DNA from: Oscillospiraceae bacterium
GTDB taxonomy: Bacteria; Bacillota; Clostridia; Oscillospirales; Oscillospiraceae
Assembly: GCA_009777775.1 (NCBI GenBank)
Contig: WRLE01000009.1
Coordinates: 83,625-147,624 of the forward strand
Length of the DNA: 64,000 nt
Direction of reading: 5' to 3'
Position numbers and translations under genes: made by a program. The stretch's first letter is position 1. Every line of letters begins with the position of its first letter. This document shows, piece by piece, positions 41,813 to 52,668 of this stretch. The notes under the pieces are model-generated. The model ran no database searches. It was not told the origin of the DNA and saw only the letters and a list, made by a program, of their open reading frames with translations.

Positions 41813-43642
41813 CCTGAATTATTCACGGTTTTCAAAAATACGCTAATCACACCCACGAAGTACGTGGTTGCGGACGAAAACCATGACTTGCCTGTTTAAA
41901 ACTAGAGACAAAACGCCGATTAACGGATTTTTGGAACAGCAAACTAAACATCCCCTGTGGAGAGTGTTGACAAGCAGCGTTTTCAGTTACTGTCCACCGC
42001 AGCCTATGCAAGCTGCGGGCGTAGACATCGGATATTTTCAAGAGTTTTGCAGAACTCTCGCTTGTAAGCGAAGCTACTGCATAGCTTGAAAATGAAGTAC
42101 CTACCCGACCGCATCAGTTTCGCTGCTATCTTCATCAGCTTAAGCCAGATGGTGTCCACCATATGATTTTTCATCGACTCCGGCAGCGCAAACCGTCTGA
42201 AATAGTTGAAAATGTTGTATGCTAAAGCGTGTGTTTGAAACCTGTTCGCATTCACGATTTCAGAGCTACTGCTGACGGCAGCGAAGTCGAAGCCGCCTTT
42301 GCCCTCTTTTATGAAATTCTCCATACAACCCCTATTGCGGTAGTACATGACCACATCCTCTGGACTCATCTCCATGTTGGTGACGATGTAGGAAGTCACA
42401 GGAAACATATGGTCTTGCTGCTTCTCCACTTTGCATACCACGCGGCGTGGATATTCCCAAGTGCCAGCTTGGTAGAGGAACTCACCATAGACGACAGCGT
42501 AGGACACAATGTTTTCCTTAGTCAAGTCGCCCAGCTCGCCAAGCAATCCCGAAGCCAAGTTCTGAAGCGTCTTGTTGGATTTCAACTTAATGGCGTATGC
42601 GACCCCATTGGTCTCGCACAGCGAATAAAGCTCAGGAGTTGCGAAACCGCTGTCACCGCGAAGGAACATGTCTATGTCCGGATAATCTTTTTGATACTCG
42701 TCAAGCAAAGGCTTCACGAATTCGGCGATGCCATTAGAGCAATGGTCAGACCCTTTTCTAAGTTCCACCTTCAGCAAGTCCCTCGTCAGACCATCGTAGC
42801 ACAAAAGCGGGTGATAGCCGCGCGCCTGGTAGTGGAAGTTAAAAGCCTCGCCCTCCTGTTTCCCATAGGTTTCGAGCAGCGTGCTGTCCAAGTCGAACAG
42901 AACCATTTTGGGCGGTGCGATGGAATACGCAGTTCGGCGCAGTGCTCGGCAGATTTCCTCCAACTGGTTAAGGGTGTCCATGTCCAGCCTGTTGTAAAAT
43001 CGGGACAGCGTCGGCTGCGAAGCAAGCGCGGGCTTGTCGAGGATAGTCGTGAACACCGGATCGCTAGTCAGCTCGTCGGCGCAGTCGTCGGTAAAATATG
43101 CGGACAATATCTGGTAGAGCACTTGTTGCAAATTGTCGCCATCTTCGTGAATTCTGAACTTAGCTGAGTCGTTTGTCTTGAACGCCTTGTCAATCAGCTT
43201 GTCTAGGCCCATCTTAGCGATAAATTCCTTAATGAGGAGCAGACCTGCATCTGAGGACAAATCGCCACCATCAAAGTTGAACTTGATTTTTTTGTTGCTT
43301 TCTAGGGTAAAATCATCTAAACTGTACATAAGGGCTTCTCCTTTGTTATGTTTATTGGATTTGTACACCCAAACAATATAACACTTCTGAGGCCCTTATT
43401 CTATTGTTTTTTTAAGAATAGCATCTATCGTATTGCACACGGTAGGCGGCTCGCTGGGCGGGTGGGGAGCGGAGGTTGCAAGTTTGGCGAATTGTGGAAG
43501 GGCGAGACGCCGGATGGGAGTGTCTATTCCTTGGTTTTTCGCATAATCAGTTTTCACCTAATTGATGAAAATGCTTTTTGGGTGAAGTAACGTGTTTTCA
43601 ATACTTTTTAGAGTTTTACCGTTTTACGGTGAATAATTCAGG
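41813..43642 (-). mobile_element. Complete IS1380-family insertion sequence (1830 bp)
   Basis: The ends are perfect 14-bp inverted repeats beginning CCTGAATTATTCAC, at 41813-41826 and, reversed, at 43629-43642. The CCT start fits the IS1380 family. One transposase gene (42004-43329) fills the middle; about 310 bp of noncoding sequence lies upstream of it and 190 bp downstream. An 8-bp direct repeat abuts both ends. The element appears intact and potentially mobile. Confidence 0.85.
42004..43329 (-). CDS. IS1380-family transposase
   Basis: The 441-residue protein is a DDE transposase of the IS1380/group-1 type. Visible motifs are FDLDSTLLETYG, YQARGYHPLLCYDG, the second acidic motif FLRGDSGFATPELY, and the C-terminal YRNRGCMENFIKEGKGGFDF. 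The last Glu completes the DDE triad. The reading frame is uninterrupted. The ATG at 43329 has an AGGAG site 8 nt upstream. G/C content is higher than in the flanking accessory DNA, in line with foreign origin. Confidence 0.93.
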   Translation of the reverse strand: MYSLDDFTLESNKKIKFNFDGGDLSSDAGLLLIKEFIAKMGLDKLIDKAFKTNDSAKFRIHEDGDNLQQVLYQILSAYFTDDCADELTSDPVFTTILDKPALASQPTLSRFYNRLDMDTLNQLEEICRALRRTAYSIAPPKMVLFDLDSTLLETYGKQEGEAFNFHYQARGYHPLLCYDGLTRDLLKVELRKGSDHCSNGIAEFVKPLLDEYQKDYPDIDMFLRGDSGFATPELYSLCETNGVAYAIKLKSNKTLQNLASGLLGELGDLTKENIVSYAVVYGEFLYQAGTWEYPRRVVCKVEKQQDHMFPVTSYIVTNMEMSPEDVVMYYRNRGCMENFIKEGKGGFDFAAVSSSSEIVNANRFQTHALAYNIFNYFRRFALPESMKNHMVDTIWLKLMKIAAKLMRSGRYFIFKLCSSFAYKREFCKTLENIRCLRPQLA

Positions 43643-43650
43643 TTTATTAT

Positions 43651-44016
43651 TTGCAATGAAGTAAAGAAATGCATGACACTAAAAACTGAGATTACACCTG
43701 TAAAGTGCTATCTTTTGTTTTGGTTGCTTTATATCACTTTAAAATCGTTAGAATCATATCTTTCTATAATAGTAATTTATTGATATCTATCTCTGCGAAT
43801 GTCAAACATTCGTTTGTAGATATTTCGAGTTATAATTTTACACATTGAACTATGAAATTGTAGCAATGTTATTTTTGCAGATACGCTCAAGGTAGCGGAA
43901 ATAATTGAGTAATAAATTAATTTCAGCTCCCTAAATAAATTTTCCTTATTTAATCACAAAGGTACTTTAACTAGGTTATGATTTTTAAGATTACTAAATT
44001 GTAAGCAGTTTCCTGC
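43651..44016. other. 366-bp AT-rich gap between IS element and larC
   Basis: No gene is visible. It contains an imperfect hairpin around GAATGTCAAACATTC (near 43797-43811, with outer GATATCTA / TAGATAT arms). A small AAGCAG-TTTC-CTGCTT hairpin at 44003-44018 overlaps the larC stop and may be a weak terminator. Confidence 0.5.
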
Positions 44017-45387
<1,371 letters not shown>

Positions 45388-45402
45388 ATTACTTCCATCT
45401 CC

Positions 45403-46158
45403 TTATGCGCTTTCTATGCGGTTAATGAGGCTTGCGATATATCCTGCGCCGAAACCGTTATCAATATTGACGACAGTGACGTTACCTGAGCAGGAGTTTA
45501 GCATTGACAATAATGCAGATAGTCCAAAAAAGTTTGCGCCATATCCAACACTGGTTGGTACAGCGATAACAGGGCAAGATACCAAGCCTCCCACCACAGA
45601 AGCTAAAGCACCTTCCATCCCAGCAACTGCTATGATAACCCTTGCGCTCATGAGCACATCCAGATTGCCGAGCAAACGGTGTAAACCCGCTACACCCACA
45701 TCATATAGTCGCTCCACATTGTTACCGAGAGTTTCTGCTGTAATGGCGGCTTCTTCAGACACTGGCATGTCGCTGGTGCCTGCTGCTGCCACTATGATAT
45801 GTCCATGGGGATTGGGTTCTGGTTCCTTTTGTGCTATTGCGATTCGAGAAATAGGGTCATACTCGAAATCAATTTCATTTTTAAGTTTATCAGCTTTCTT
45901 CTGTGATAGGCGTGTCACCATGATGTTTTTTTGTTCTCGCTCTATCATAAGGGAGACTATCCCGGCGATTTGCTCCACGGTTTTGCTTTCGCCATAAATA
46001 ACCTCGCTAATTCCGTGCCTGACTCCTCGATGGTGATCGATTTTTGCATAACCCAAGTCTTCAAAGGGCTGTAGTTTCAGGCTCAATAATGCCTCTTCAG
46101 GTGTAGTTTCACCGTTTTTTACACTATTTAATAAATCAAGTACCTTGTCTTGTTCCAT
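45403..46158 (-). CDS. larB: Pyridinium-3,5-biscarboxylate mononucleotide synthase LarB
   Basis: LarB carboxylates and hydrolyses nicotinic acid adenine dinucleotide, the first step of nickel-pincer nucleotide synthesis. The C-terminal half is a PurE-like domain (VAAAGTSDMPVSEEAAITA, VAGMEGALASVVGGL, TSVGYGANFFGLSALLSMLNSC). The N-terminal half has LGYAKIDHHRGVRHGISEVIYG. The length is 251. The ATG at 46158 lies 4 nt after GGAGGT; an in-frame TTG overlaps the ribosome site. A GC-rich inverted repeat fills the gap to larE upstream. Confidence 0.94.
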   Translation of the reverse strand: MEQDKVLDLLNSVKNGETTPEEALLSLKLQPFEDLGYAKIDHHRGVRHGISEVIYGESKTVEQIAGIVSLMIEREQKNIMVTRLSQKKADKLKNEIDFEYDPISRIAIAQKEPEPNPHGHIIVAAAGTSDMPVSEEAAITAETLGNNVERLYDVGVAGLHRLLGNLDVLMSARVIIAVAGMEGALASVVGGLVSCPVIAVPTSVGYGANFFGLSALLSMLNSCSGNVTVVNIDNGFGAGYIASLINRIESA

Positions 46159-46176
46159 ATATACCTCCAATCTATT

Positions 46177-46253
46177 GTAGGGCGTGGCATCTTTAACGCG
46201 CCGCCCACGGTGCGTTAGATACCTTGCGGCGCGTCAAGGATGCCGCGCCCTAC
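46177..46253. repeat. GC-rich inverted repeat between larE and larB
   Basis: Arms of 28 nt (46177-46204 and 46226-46253, GTAGGGCG-YGGCATC-...-GCGCCGC) match at 25 of 28 positions around a 21-nt centre. A third copy of the arm lies at 46373-46400 and a partial fourth at about 46355-46368. It is far more GC-rich than its surroundings and looks like a dispersed intergenic repeat that has invaded the lar operon. Confidence 0.75.
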
Positions 46254-46372
46254 GAAGGGGACTAAAGTTTGTAGCACAACATTGATGCATTGCAATGATG
46301 CTGATTATGCGGCATCGCCGCTTTTGTTATTAAAACACCGCAATGAAAACCCATACATAGGGCGCGGCTTCT

Positions 46373-46400
46373 GTAGGGCGCGGCATCCCTGACGCGCCGC
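46373..46400. repeat. Extra copy of the GC-rich repeat arm
   Basis: This 28-nt segment beginning GTAGGGCGCGGCATC repeats the arm at 46177-46204. A truncated copy (TAGGGCGCGGC) lies 15 bp before it. Together with the palindrome these elements occupy much of the 299-bp gap. Confidence 0.7.
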
Positions 46401-46457
46401 AAGTTTGAATAAGCTCCCAATCGGCGCATTCGCATTTAAATGCATTGCATACAAGCT

Positions 46458-47219
46458 TTATCTTGGCAATAAATCCAATAATATATTATCATAATATTTT
46501 TTCAAAGCTGAATATATTTCTTCACGCATTTGGGCGGCGCGAGACCATTGGGTTTCGTGAATTTGAAGTTTGGCATCATTGGGAAGATTTAACCTGATAC
46601 GGAAATCGGAAAAGCCCATATTGTGGAGCAGTTCCTCGGCTCTTTCGGTTTTTTCCAGTAGTTCATTCGTGATGGTAGTCCCAGTGGGTATGCGTGTGGC
46701 AAGACAGGCATATGAAGGCTTGTCATGGGTAAACAAGCCTGCTTCCTTGGATAGGCGGCGTATATCAGATTTTGTGAGCCCACATTCCCGAAGGGGCGAG
46801 AGTACTTTAAGCTCTCTAAGTGCTACCATTCCAGCTCTGTCGGACTCGTCGTCGTCTGCATTTGTACCATCAAATAGCACCACATGACCGTCTGCTCTAG
46901 CAAGCTCCCATATTGTAGAAAATACAGCATTTTTACAATAGTAGCAACGGTCAGCGGGATTAGCAGATATATTCGAGTCTGCCAAAGAATCAAGCGTGCC
47001 AATGGTCAGTGGCACTCCCACAAACTGGGCAAGGGATATAGCATCATCAAGCTCAAATTGCGGTTGAAATTGTGACTTAATAAAATATGCATTCACATCG
47101 CAGCCCACAGTTTTTGCAGCATAGAGCAGGTATGATGAATCAACACCCCCGGAGAACGCAATTGCCACCCGGGGGTATTTTTTTAGAAACTCTTCCAGTT
47201 TGATTTCAACTGAGTTCAT
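46458..47219 (-). CDS. larE: Pyridinium-3,5-bisthiocarboxylate mononucleotide synthase LarE
   Basis: LarE is an ATP pyrophosphatase that converts the two carboxylates made by LarB into thiocarboxylates. The PP-loop is SGGVDSSYLLYAA. DRCYYCKNAVF and KPSYACLATRIPTGT carry three cysteines. In L. plantarum LarE sacrifices a single Cys; family members with three such cysteines have been shown to use a [4Fe-4S] cluster instead, and this protein has that pattern. The length of 253 is normal. It follows the transketolase C-terminal subunit by 16 bp. Confidence 0.93.
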   Translation of the reverse strand: MNSVEIKLEEFLKKYPRVAIAFSGGVDSSYLLYAAKTVGCDVNAYFIKSQFQPQFELDDAISLAQFVGVPLTIGTLDSLADSNISANPADRCYYCKNAVFSTIWELARADGHVVLFDGTNADDDESDRAGMVALRELKVLSPLRECGLTKSDIRRLSKEAGLFTHDKPSYACLATRIPTGTTITNELLEKTERAEELLHNMGFSDFRIRLNLPNDAKLQIHETQWSRAAQMREEIYSALKKYYDNILLDLLPR

Positions 47220-47235
47220 ATATTTTTATTTCCAT

Positions 47236-48201
47236 TTATGATTTTCTATTTATTACCCTGACCGTTGCGTCCACGATTGCATCGGCTGTTAGGTTGTATT
47301 CTTCTCGGAGAAATTCCTCGGTGCCCACTTGACCGAACCTATCGTTGACACCAACCATTTCGATGGGAACTGGATGTGTTGCGCAAACAGCCTCGGCGAC
47401 TGCAGAGCCAAGACCTCCGACTATGTTATGGTTTTCGGCGGTGACAATGGCTCCTGTTTTACGGGCGCAGTCTGCGATTAGCGCACGATCGATGGGCTTC
47501 CATGTGAACATATCCACCACTTTTGCGTTGATTCCGTCTCCCTTTAAAATGGCAGCTGCTTTCAAAGCTTCCGCTACCATTATACCGCTGGAAATAATAG
47601 TCACATCGTCACCCTCGAAAATGACATTGCCCCTTCCAATTTCAAAGGTGGAGCCTTCTTCGTATATCGCTTCTGTGTTCTTTCTTGCCATACGGACATA
47701 AAATACACCATTTAATAAGACAAGCTGTCTTAATAAATCGTCAAGCATGACAGGATCAGTTGGCTCTATAAGAGTGATTTCCGGTATTGACCTCATGACA
47801 CCCATGTCTTCAAAGGGCATATGGGTTCCACCATTGTATGCTGCTGTGATTCCTGGGTCAGTTCCTATGATTCTCACATTCTGCTTTGCATATGCGGCGG
47901 ATATCATAATTTGGTCGCAGGCTCGCCTAGTTGCAAAACTACCAAATGAATGGGCGAATGGTATTTTTCCCACAGCGGATAGTCCTGCGGCAATGCCTAT
48001 CATATTTGCCTCTGCAATGCCGCATTGGATTGCTCTATCAGGGAATCTGGAGAAAAAAGGTTTCATCCCCGAAGAGCTAATTAAGTCGGCATCAAGGGCA
48101 ACAATATTTTCGTTTTCTATAGCCAGTTCAATAAGGGTTCCACAATAAACATCCCGCATCAAAACAGGGCTTGGATTAATCCATTGGTGAACTGTAAACA
48201 T
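47236..48201 (-). CDS. Transketolase, C-terminal subunit
   Basis: The 321-residue protein holds the pyrimidine-binding and C-terminal domains of transketolase: IQCGIAEANMIGIAAGLSAVGKIPFAHSFG with the catalytic Glu, then TWKPID and the ENHNIVGGLGSAVAEA segment. It pairs with the separate N-terminal subunit immediately upstream (2-bp gap). Split transketolases are common in Clostridia and Archaea; they interconvert pentose-phosphate sugars with thiamine diphosphate. GGGAGGG lies 7 nt before the ATG. Confidence 0.93.
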   Translation of the reverse strand: MFTVHQWINPSPVLMRDVYCGTLIELAIENENIVALDADLISSSGMKPFFSRFPDRAIQCGIAEANMIGIAAGLSAVGKIPFAHSFGSFATRRACDQIMISAAYAKQNVRIIGTDPGITAAYNGGTHMPFEDMGVMRSIPEITLIEPTDPVMLDDLLRQLVLLNGVFYVRMARKNTEAIYEEGSTFEIGRGNVIFEGDDVTIISSGIMVAEALKAAAILKGDGINAKVVDMFTWKPIDRALIADCARKTGAIVTAENHNIVGGLGSAVAEAVCATHPVPIEMVGVNDRFGQVGTEEFLREEYNLTADAIVDATVRVINRKS

Positions 48202-48203
48202 GC

Positions 48204-49058
48204 TTATGCCCTCCCTGTATTTCCTGCCGCGGCGCGTGAAGCTTCCAGCTTTTTAGCAGCTGTTTCAATCGCTTGTTCCATTTGCTCGGCAGTGAAGTTC
48301 ATATGGTGGTTGCCAGCAAGACCCTCAGCAAAATCGCAACCGTAACCTTTAATGGTATCGAGTACGATGACACTGGGTTTGTTTGTTTCTTCCTTTGCGC
48401 TTGCTATTGCAGCTTTAATTACTCCTGGGTCATGTCCATCCACCGTTTGGGTGTGCCAGCCAAAGGATTCAAATTTGGCAGCGAAGTCGCCCATATCGAT
48501 GACTTCGGTGATGAAACCATCCAGTTGTTGTTTGTTCCAGTCAACGAAAGCGATTAAGTTACTGAGTTTGTAGTGGGCGGCGAACATAGCACCTTCCCAA
48601 ACCTGTCCTTCGTTGCACTCGCCATCGCCCAAGATAAGGTAAGTATATGAGCCAGAGTTGTTCATGCGAAGACCTAATGCCAAGCCTATTGCGGTTGACA
48701 TGCCTTGACCCAGAGAGCCAGTTGTCATGTCAACACCAGGTGTTTTATGCATATCGCAATGGCTGGGTAAACTCCCCCCACCCTGATTGAGCTCCAGCAA
48801 AACTTCCTTTGGAAAAAAGCCACGTAGGCACAAAGTCGCATAAAGGGCAGGTCCTGCGTGGCCCTTTGACATAACCAATCTGTCGCGATTTTCCCATTTT
48901 GGCTTTTGCGGGTCGCAACGAAGCTCACCGCTGTAAAGTACAGCTAAGGTCTCAACAATCGACATGGCACCGCCGATATGACCAAAGCCAAGATTTGAAA
49001 ACGTTTGAAGTGTAACCAAACGGATACCATCGGCTACAACCCTTAAATCATTGTCCAT
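48204..49058 (-). CDS. Transketolase, N-terminal subunit
   Basis: The 284-residue protein holds the diphosphate-binding domain: SKGHAGPALYATL, TGSLGQGMSTAIGLALG, and the thiamine-diphosphate motif GDGECNEGQVWEGAMFAAHYKLSNLIAFVDWN. It starts 10 bp after glyS with AAAGGTG as ribosome site. Together with the next gene it forms a complete transketolase. Confidence 0.94.
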   Translation of the reverse strand: MDNDLRVVADGIRLVTLQTFSNLGFGHIGGAMSIVETLAVLYSGELRCDPQKPKWENRDRLVMSKGHAGPALYATLCLRGFFPKEVLLELNQGGGSLPSHCDMHKTPGVDMTTGSLGQGMSTAIGLALGLRMNNSGSYTYLILGDGECNEGQVWEGAMFAAHYKLSNLIAFVDWNKQQLDGFITEVIDMGDFAAKFESFGWHTQTVDGHDPGVIKAAIASAKEETNKPSVIVLDTIKGYGCDFAEGLAGNHHMNFTAEQMEQAIETAAKKLEASRAAAGNTGRA

Positions 49059-49068
49059 AATACACCTT

Positions 49069-50472
49069 TCAAAATATGAGTTTATTGGATATATATGCAG
49101 CCAAATCGCTAATTGCGATTCGTTCTTGCTCCATTGAATCTCTGTCTCTTACTGTGACGCAATTGTCATTTTCCGATTCAAAATCAAAGGTAATACAGAA
49201 GGGAGTTCCCACCTCATCTTGTCGCCTATAACGCTTTCCAATGGAACCGCTGTCATCGAAATCCACCATGAAATGCTTGCTAAGAGAGTGATATATTTCT
49301 TCAGCAGCTGGAGATAGCTTCTTTGACAATGGCAATACAGCGCATTTTATCGGAGCCAGTGCTGGATGCAAATGTAAAACTGTGCGAATGTCGTTTTTTT
49401 CTGCATCAACCACTTCTTCATCGTATGCGTCGATGAGAAAAGCCAACATCATCCGATCAACCCCCAGGGCAGGTTCGATGACATAGGGGATATATTTAGC
49501 TCCAGTATCCTGGTCAAAGTATTCCAAGTTCTCTCCCGAATGCTCTTGATGGGCTTTGAGATCAAAATCTGTGCGGTCTGCAACACCCCAAAGCTCGCCC
49601 CAACCAAAGGGGAAAAGGAACTCAAAGTCGGTGGTTGCATTGGAATAGTGGGACAATTCCTCTTTTTCATGGTCTCGCATACGCATATTCTCTTCTCGCA
49701 GTCCGAGGGAGAGGAGCCAATCGCGGCAGTACGCTCGCCAATACTCGAACCATTCCAAATCCGTTCCCGGCTCGCAAAAGAATTCCAGCTCCAATTGCTC
49801 GAACTCTCGAGTGCGGAAAATGAAGTTACCAGGAGTGATTTCGTTACGGAAGGATTTTCCCACCTGACCTACGCCAAAGGGGATTTTCCTGCGTGTGGTT
49901 CTCTGGATATTTTTGAAATTCACAAAAATCCCTTGGGCTGTTTCAGGACGCAAATAAACCTGCGCCGCAGTATCTTCGGTAACGCCTTGGTATGTTTTGA
50001 ACATGAGATTGAATTTTCTAATATCGGTGAAGTCCGACTTCCCACAATGGGTGCAGGTGACAGCTTTATCTCTAATATAGTCCATGAGGGCATCTTCGTC
50101 CATGGACTCTATTATTATATCAGTGATACCGTTTTCTCTATTCCACTGCTCTGCAAGCTTATCTGCACGATGGCGCATTTTACAACCCTTGCAATCGATG
50201 AGGGGGTCGTTGAATGTGGCAACATGTCCAGATGCTTCCCAAATGCGAGGGTTCATTATGATAGAAGAGTCAAGGCCGACATTGTATGGGTTCTCCTGGA
50301 TGAATTTTTGCCACCAGGCTCGCTTAACATTGTTCTTCATTTCCACACCCAAGGGACCATAATCCCAAGAGTTTGCAAGCCCCCCATATATTTCACTGCC
50401 TGAATAGACAAAACCCCGCCCCTTACAAAGGGCTGTGATTTTGTCCATGGTTTTTTCTAAATTGCTTAACAT
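49069..50472 (-). CDS. glyS: Glycyl-tRNA synthetase, homodimeric type
   Basis: A 467-residue single-chain class II enzyme of the alpha2 type: it carries [20 protein letters not shown] at the N-terminus, motif 2 [33 protein letters not shown] and motif 3 [13 protein letters not shown] zinc-like insertion with CKGCK and CTHCG is present. The C-terminal anticodon domain begins at [13 protein letters not shown]. It appears to be the first gene of a run through tkt and lar genes, behind a near-consensus promoter. Confidence 0.96.
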   Translation of the reverse strand: MLSNLEKTMDKITALCKGRGFVYSGSEIYGGLANSWDYGPLGVEMKNNVKRAWWQKFIQENPYNVGLDSSIIMNPRIWEASGHVATFNDPLIDCKGCKMRHRADKLAEQWNRENGITDIIIESMDEDALMDYIRDKAVTCTHCGKSDFTDIRKFNLMFKTYQGVTEDTAAQVYLRPETAQGIFVNFKNIQRTTRRKIPFGVGQVGKSFRNEITPGNFIFRTREFEQLELEFFCEPGTDLEWFEYWRAYCRDWLLSLGLREENMRMRDHEKEELSHYSNATTDFEFLFPFGWGELWGVADRTDFDLKAHQEHSGENLEYFDQDTGAKYIPYVIEPALGVDRMMLAFLIDAYDEEVVDAEKNDIRTVLHLHPALAPIKCAVLPLSKKLSPAAEEIYHSLSKHFMVDFDDSGSIGKRYRRQDEVGTPFCITFDFESENDNCVTVRDRDSMEQERIAISDLAAYISNKLIF

Positions 50473-50522
50473 AGTTGATATTCACCTCTCGCATTTTTCC
50501 ATGTACTCACGGAACATAAAGT

Positions 50523-50552
50523 ATTATATAATTGAGATGCATATGTTGTCAA
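50523..50552 (-). promoter_or_regulatory. glyS-tkt-lar promoter
   Basis: Perfect TTGACA (50547-50552) and perfect TATAAT (50523-50528) on the minus strand are 18 nt apart, 50 nt upstream of the glyS ATG. It is among the strongest-looking promoters in the window. Confidence 0.8.
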
Positions 50553-50596
50553 TGATTCCAAGCGAGATTTCCACTTCCCTCCTGAACAGACACAAA

Positions 50597-51229
50597 TCAT
50601 ATGCTACAGGTTTCCAGCATCAAAGTATATGTATGCCTTAAAAGCTCCGCCATTCCCATTCCTTCAAAATCAGCTGAACTATCTCCGATTCCCAGCATCA
50701 TGCGGGTGGCAAAAGACTGGGAAAGGCATGATGTTACTTTCATCCAATAATCGGCATCGGTATCTGGACGGATAACACCTAGCTCTTTTAAAACAGATAT
50801 AATAATCGAAACCTTATATTCAGCGCGCTTAACTATGTTTATGCACATATATTCCTTTGCGATGGGGTTGCGAAGCTGCTCTTGAAGTATCACGCAAAGA
50901 ACGCTGAAATAGTACTCTGCATGCTCTGGGGGAAAGGCAGTTTGCATACAAGCCAATATACCATCAATATTGGGAGATTCCCTTAAAATCCTACGGATTG
51001 TATTTTCTTCATAAAGACTAATGTTTCCTTCGGAATAATCATCCAGCATTTGCTCCAAGATGGCATTTTTCGATGGGAAATGATGATATAAGGAAGCTGG
51101 ATTCTTCAAACCGATTGCTTCTGTAAGCTCGCGGATGGTAGTCTCTGTGTAACCCTTTTCCGCAAAAAGCGCTGCAGCGGTTACTAATATTTTTTGTTTA
51201 GTTATTGCTCCTTTTGTGTTACTGCTCAT
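50597..51229 (-). CDS. TetR-family transcriptional regulator
   Basis: The 210-residue protein has the N-terminal TetR helix-turn-helix (TKQKILVTAAALFAEKGYTETTIRELTEAIGLKN, then ASLYHHFPSKNAIL). The helical C-terminal ligand domain is not recognised. It starts 8 bp after the histidine kinase, so it is the last gene of the his-regulator run. Its target and ligand cannot be told from the sequence. Confidence 0.88.
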   Translation of the reverse strand: MSSNTKGAITKQKILVTAAALFAEKGYTETTIRELTEAIGLKNPASLYHHFPSKNAILEQMLDDYSEGNISLYEENTIRRILRESPNIDGILACMQTAFPPEHAEYYFSVLCVILQEQLRNPIAKEYMCINIVKRAEYKVSIIISVLKELGVIRPDTDADYWMKVTSCLSQSFATRMMLGIGDSSADFEGMGMAELLRHTYTLMLETCSI

Positions 51230-51237
51230 ATAGCCTC

Positions 51238-52668
51238 CTAAGCTATAGTTAATGTGAAAACGAACCTGGTAACACCATCGTTGCTGGTTACATAAACGTC
51301 TTCGTTATGATTGTCCAGTATCGTTTTAACGATATACAGACCCAAGCCGACGCCGTCGGGATCTGCGCTTCGAGATTTGTCTGCTTTGTGGAATCGCTCG
51401 AAAATATGCGGAATTTCTTCAGCTGGTATTGTTTCGCCGCTATTTTCAAAGGATATATATGCTCTATCTCCTTGCTTCCAGAGCTCAATCTTAAACTTCC
51501 CAGCAGTATCTGAAAATTTTACTGCATTATCTATTAGGTTGAAAACAACCTGGGTGATTGCATCTTTGTCACCTCGGGTCATAACAGGCTCCTCGGGCAG
51601 CTCTGCTTCCACTTGGAGCTTTTTATCTTCTATTTTACTTTCAAAACTCAATAAGGCAATCCGCACCAGCTCCGATATGTCAAAACTGTATCGAAGAACA
51701 GTGGAAACATCGGCAGACTGGAGCATAGATATATCGAGCATACTGCCCACTAGGCGAGAAAGGCGACGGGTTTCCGATGATATGATGCTCAGGTATCTGT
51801 CTGCATTTTCATAGGGAATGGTGCCGTCTAAAAGCCCCTCGGCAAATCCGGAAATTACAGTCATCGGCGTTTTTAGCTCGTGGGATAGATTTGCTATAAA
51901 GCCTCGCCTGAGAGCTTCGGCACTTTCCAATGAATCTGCCATTGCATTAAAAGCTTGGGCAAGCTGTCCGATTTCATCGGTTCTGTCGTAATCGTCCACC
52001 CTGGCGGAAAACTCTCCATGGGCAAATCGACGCGCAGCACTCGCCATTTCATCGAGGGGTTCTGCTTGTTTTTTTGTGGTTATAAAGGATATGACAAAGG
52101 CAAGTATCATAACATTGAGAGCAATAATCACAAAAACGCTAGTGAATTGCTGCCATGCCAATCTAAATGATGCCAAATCGCTAGTGACGAATAAATAGCC
52201 AAAAATATGGATTTCATTATTTATAGATACAGAAAGAGGAATCCCCGTTACTTGTCTGCGTTCTGAGTAAATTTCCCCAAGGGTAGACAAAGTCATGGTG
52301 ACATTGCCTGCTATGGAGGAGGTGAGGGATGACTCTGGCACGGATTTTCCCAAATGACGAAAATCGCTGTCGGAGCAAGCTGTGACAACACCATCCAAGT
52401 CGGTGAGAAGCAAGTCGAAACCTGAGATATTGGAAATAATAGCAAGCCACATACTCAGATTCAAATCATCGAGTTTGGTTCCGTAGAACAAATGCTCTGT
52501 TGCCACATATCTGGCTGTTTCGTGAATGGTGGAGACCATGGAAGCTCGCCTATCGTTTAGTGACCGTCTGTAATTCCATGCAGTGGATATACCACCCAGT
52601 AAGGAAAAACTGATGAGAACGATGAGCGCAGTGGCAAGAAAATTCCGGATATATATACTGTGTTTCAT
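51238..52668 (-). CDS. Sensor histidine kinase
   Basis: The 476-residue protein has two membrane helices (about 7-28 and 173-196) around an extracellular sensor domain of about 140 residues, then a HAMP domain (about 197-250) and HisKA with the phospho-acceptor His263 in NLSHELKTPM. The HATPase core has N-box NLIDNAVKFSD and G-box GVGLGLYIVKTIL. It overlaps the response-regulator gene by ATGA, so kinase and regulator form a cognate pair of the OmpR/PhoB-WalK-like class. The signal is unknown. Confidence 0.93.
   Translation of the reverse strand: MKHSIYIRNFLATALIVLISFSLLGGISTAWNYRRSLNDRRASMVSTIHETARYVATEHLFYGTKLDDLNLSMWLAIISNISGFDLLLTDLDGVVTACSDSDFRHLGKSVPESSLTSSIAGNVTMTLSTLGEIYSERRQVTGIPLSVSINNEIHIFGYLFVTSDLASFRLAWQQFTSVFVIIALNVMILAFVISFITTKKQAEPLDEMASAARRFAHGEFSARVDDYDRTDEIGQLAQAFNAMADSLESAEALRRGFIANLSHELKTPMTVISGFAEGLLDGTIPYENADRYLSIISSETRRLSRLVGSMLDISMLQSADVSTVLRYSFDISELVRIALLSFESKIEDKKLQVEAELPEEPVMTRGDKDAITQVVFNLIDNAVKFSDTAGKFKIELWKQGDRAYISFENSGETIPAEEIPHIFERFHKADKSRSADPDGVGLGLYIVKTILDNHNEDVYVTSNDGVTRFVFTLTIA

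Larger units (their letters stand above)
41805..43650. repeat. 8-bp target-site duplication of the IS1380-family element
   Basis: TTTATTAT occurs at 41805-41812 and 43643-43650, directly abutting the two inverted repeats. IS1380 elements usually give 4-5 bp duplications, so part of this AT-rich match may be chance. Confidence 0.6.

Noticed and set aside
41868..42089. Plus-strand small frame at the IS 3' end
   Set aside because: It lies in the noncoding end of the IS and overlaps the transposase C-terminus in antisense; no ribosome site.
42229..43167. 312-codon plus-strand open frame opposite the IS transposase
   Set aside because: It is the antisense shadow of a clear DDE transposase, has no ribosome site and no recognisable motif.
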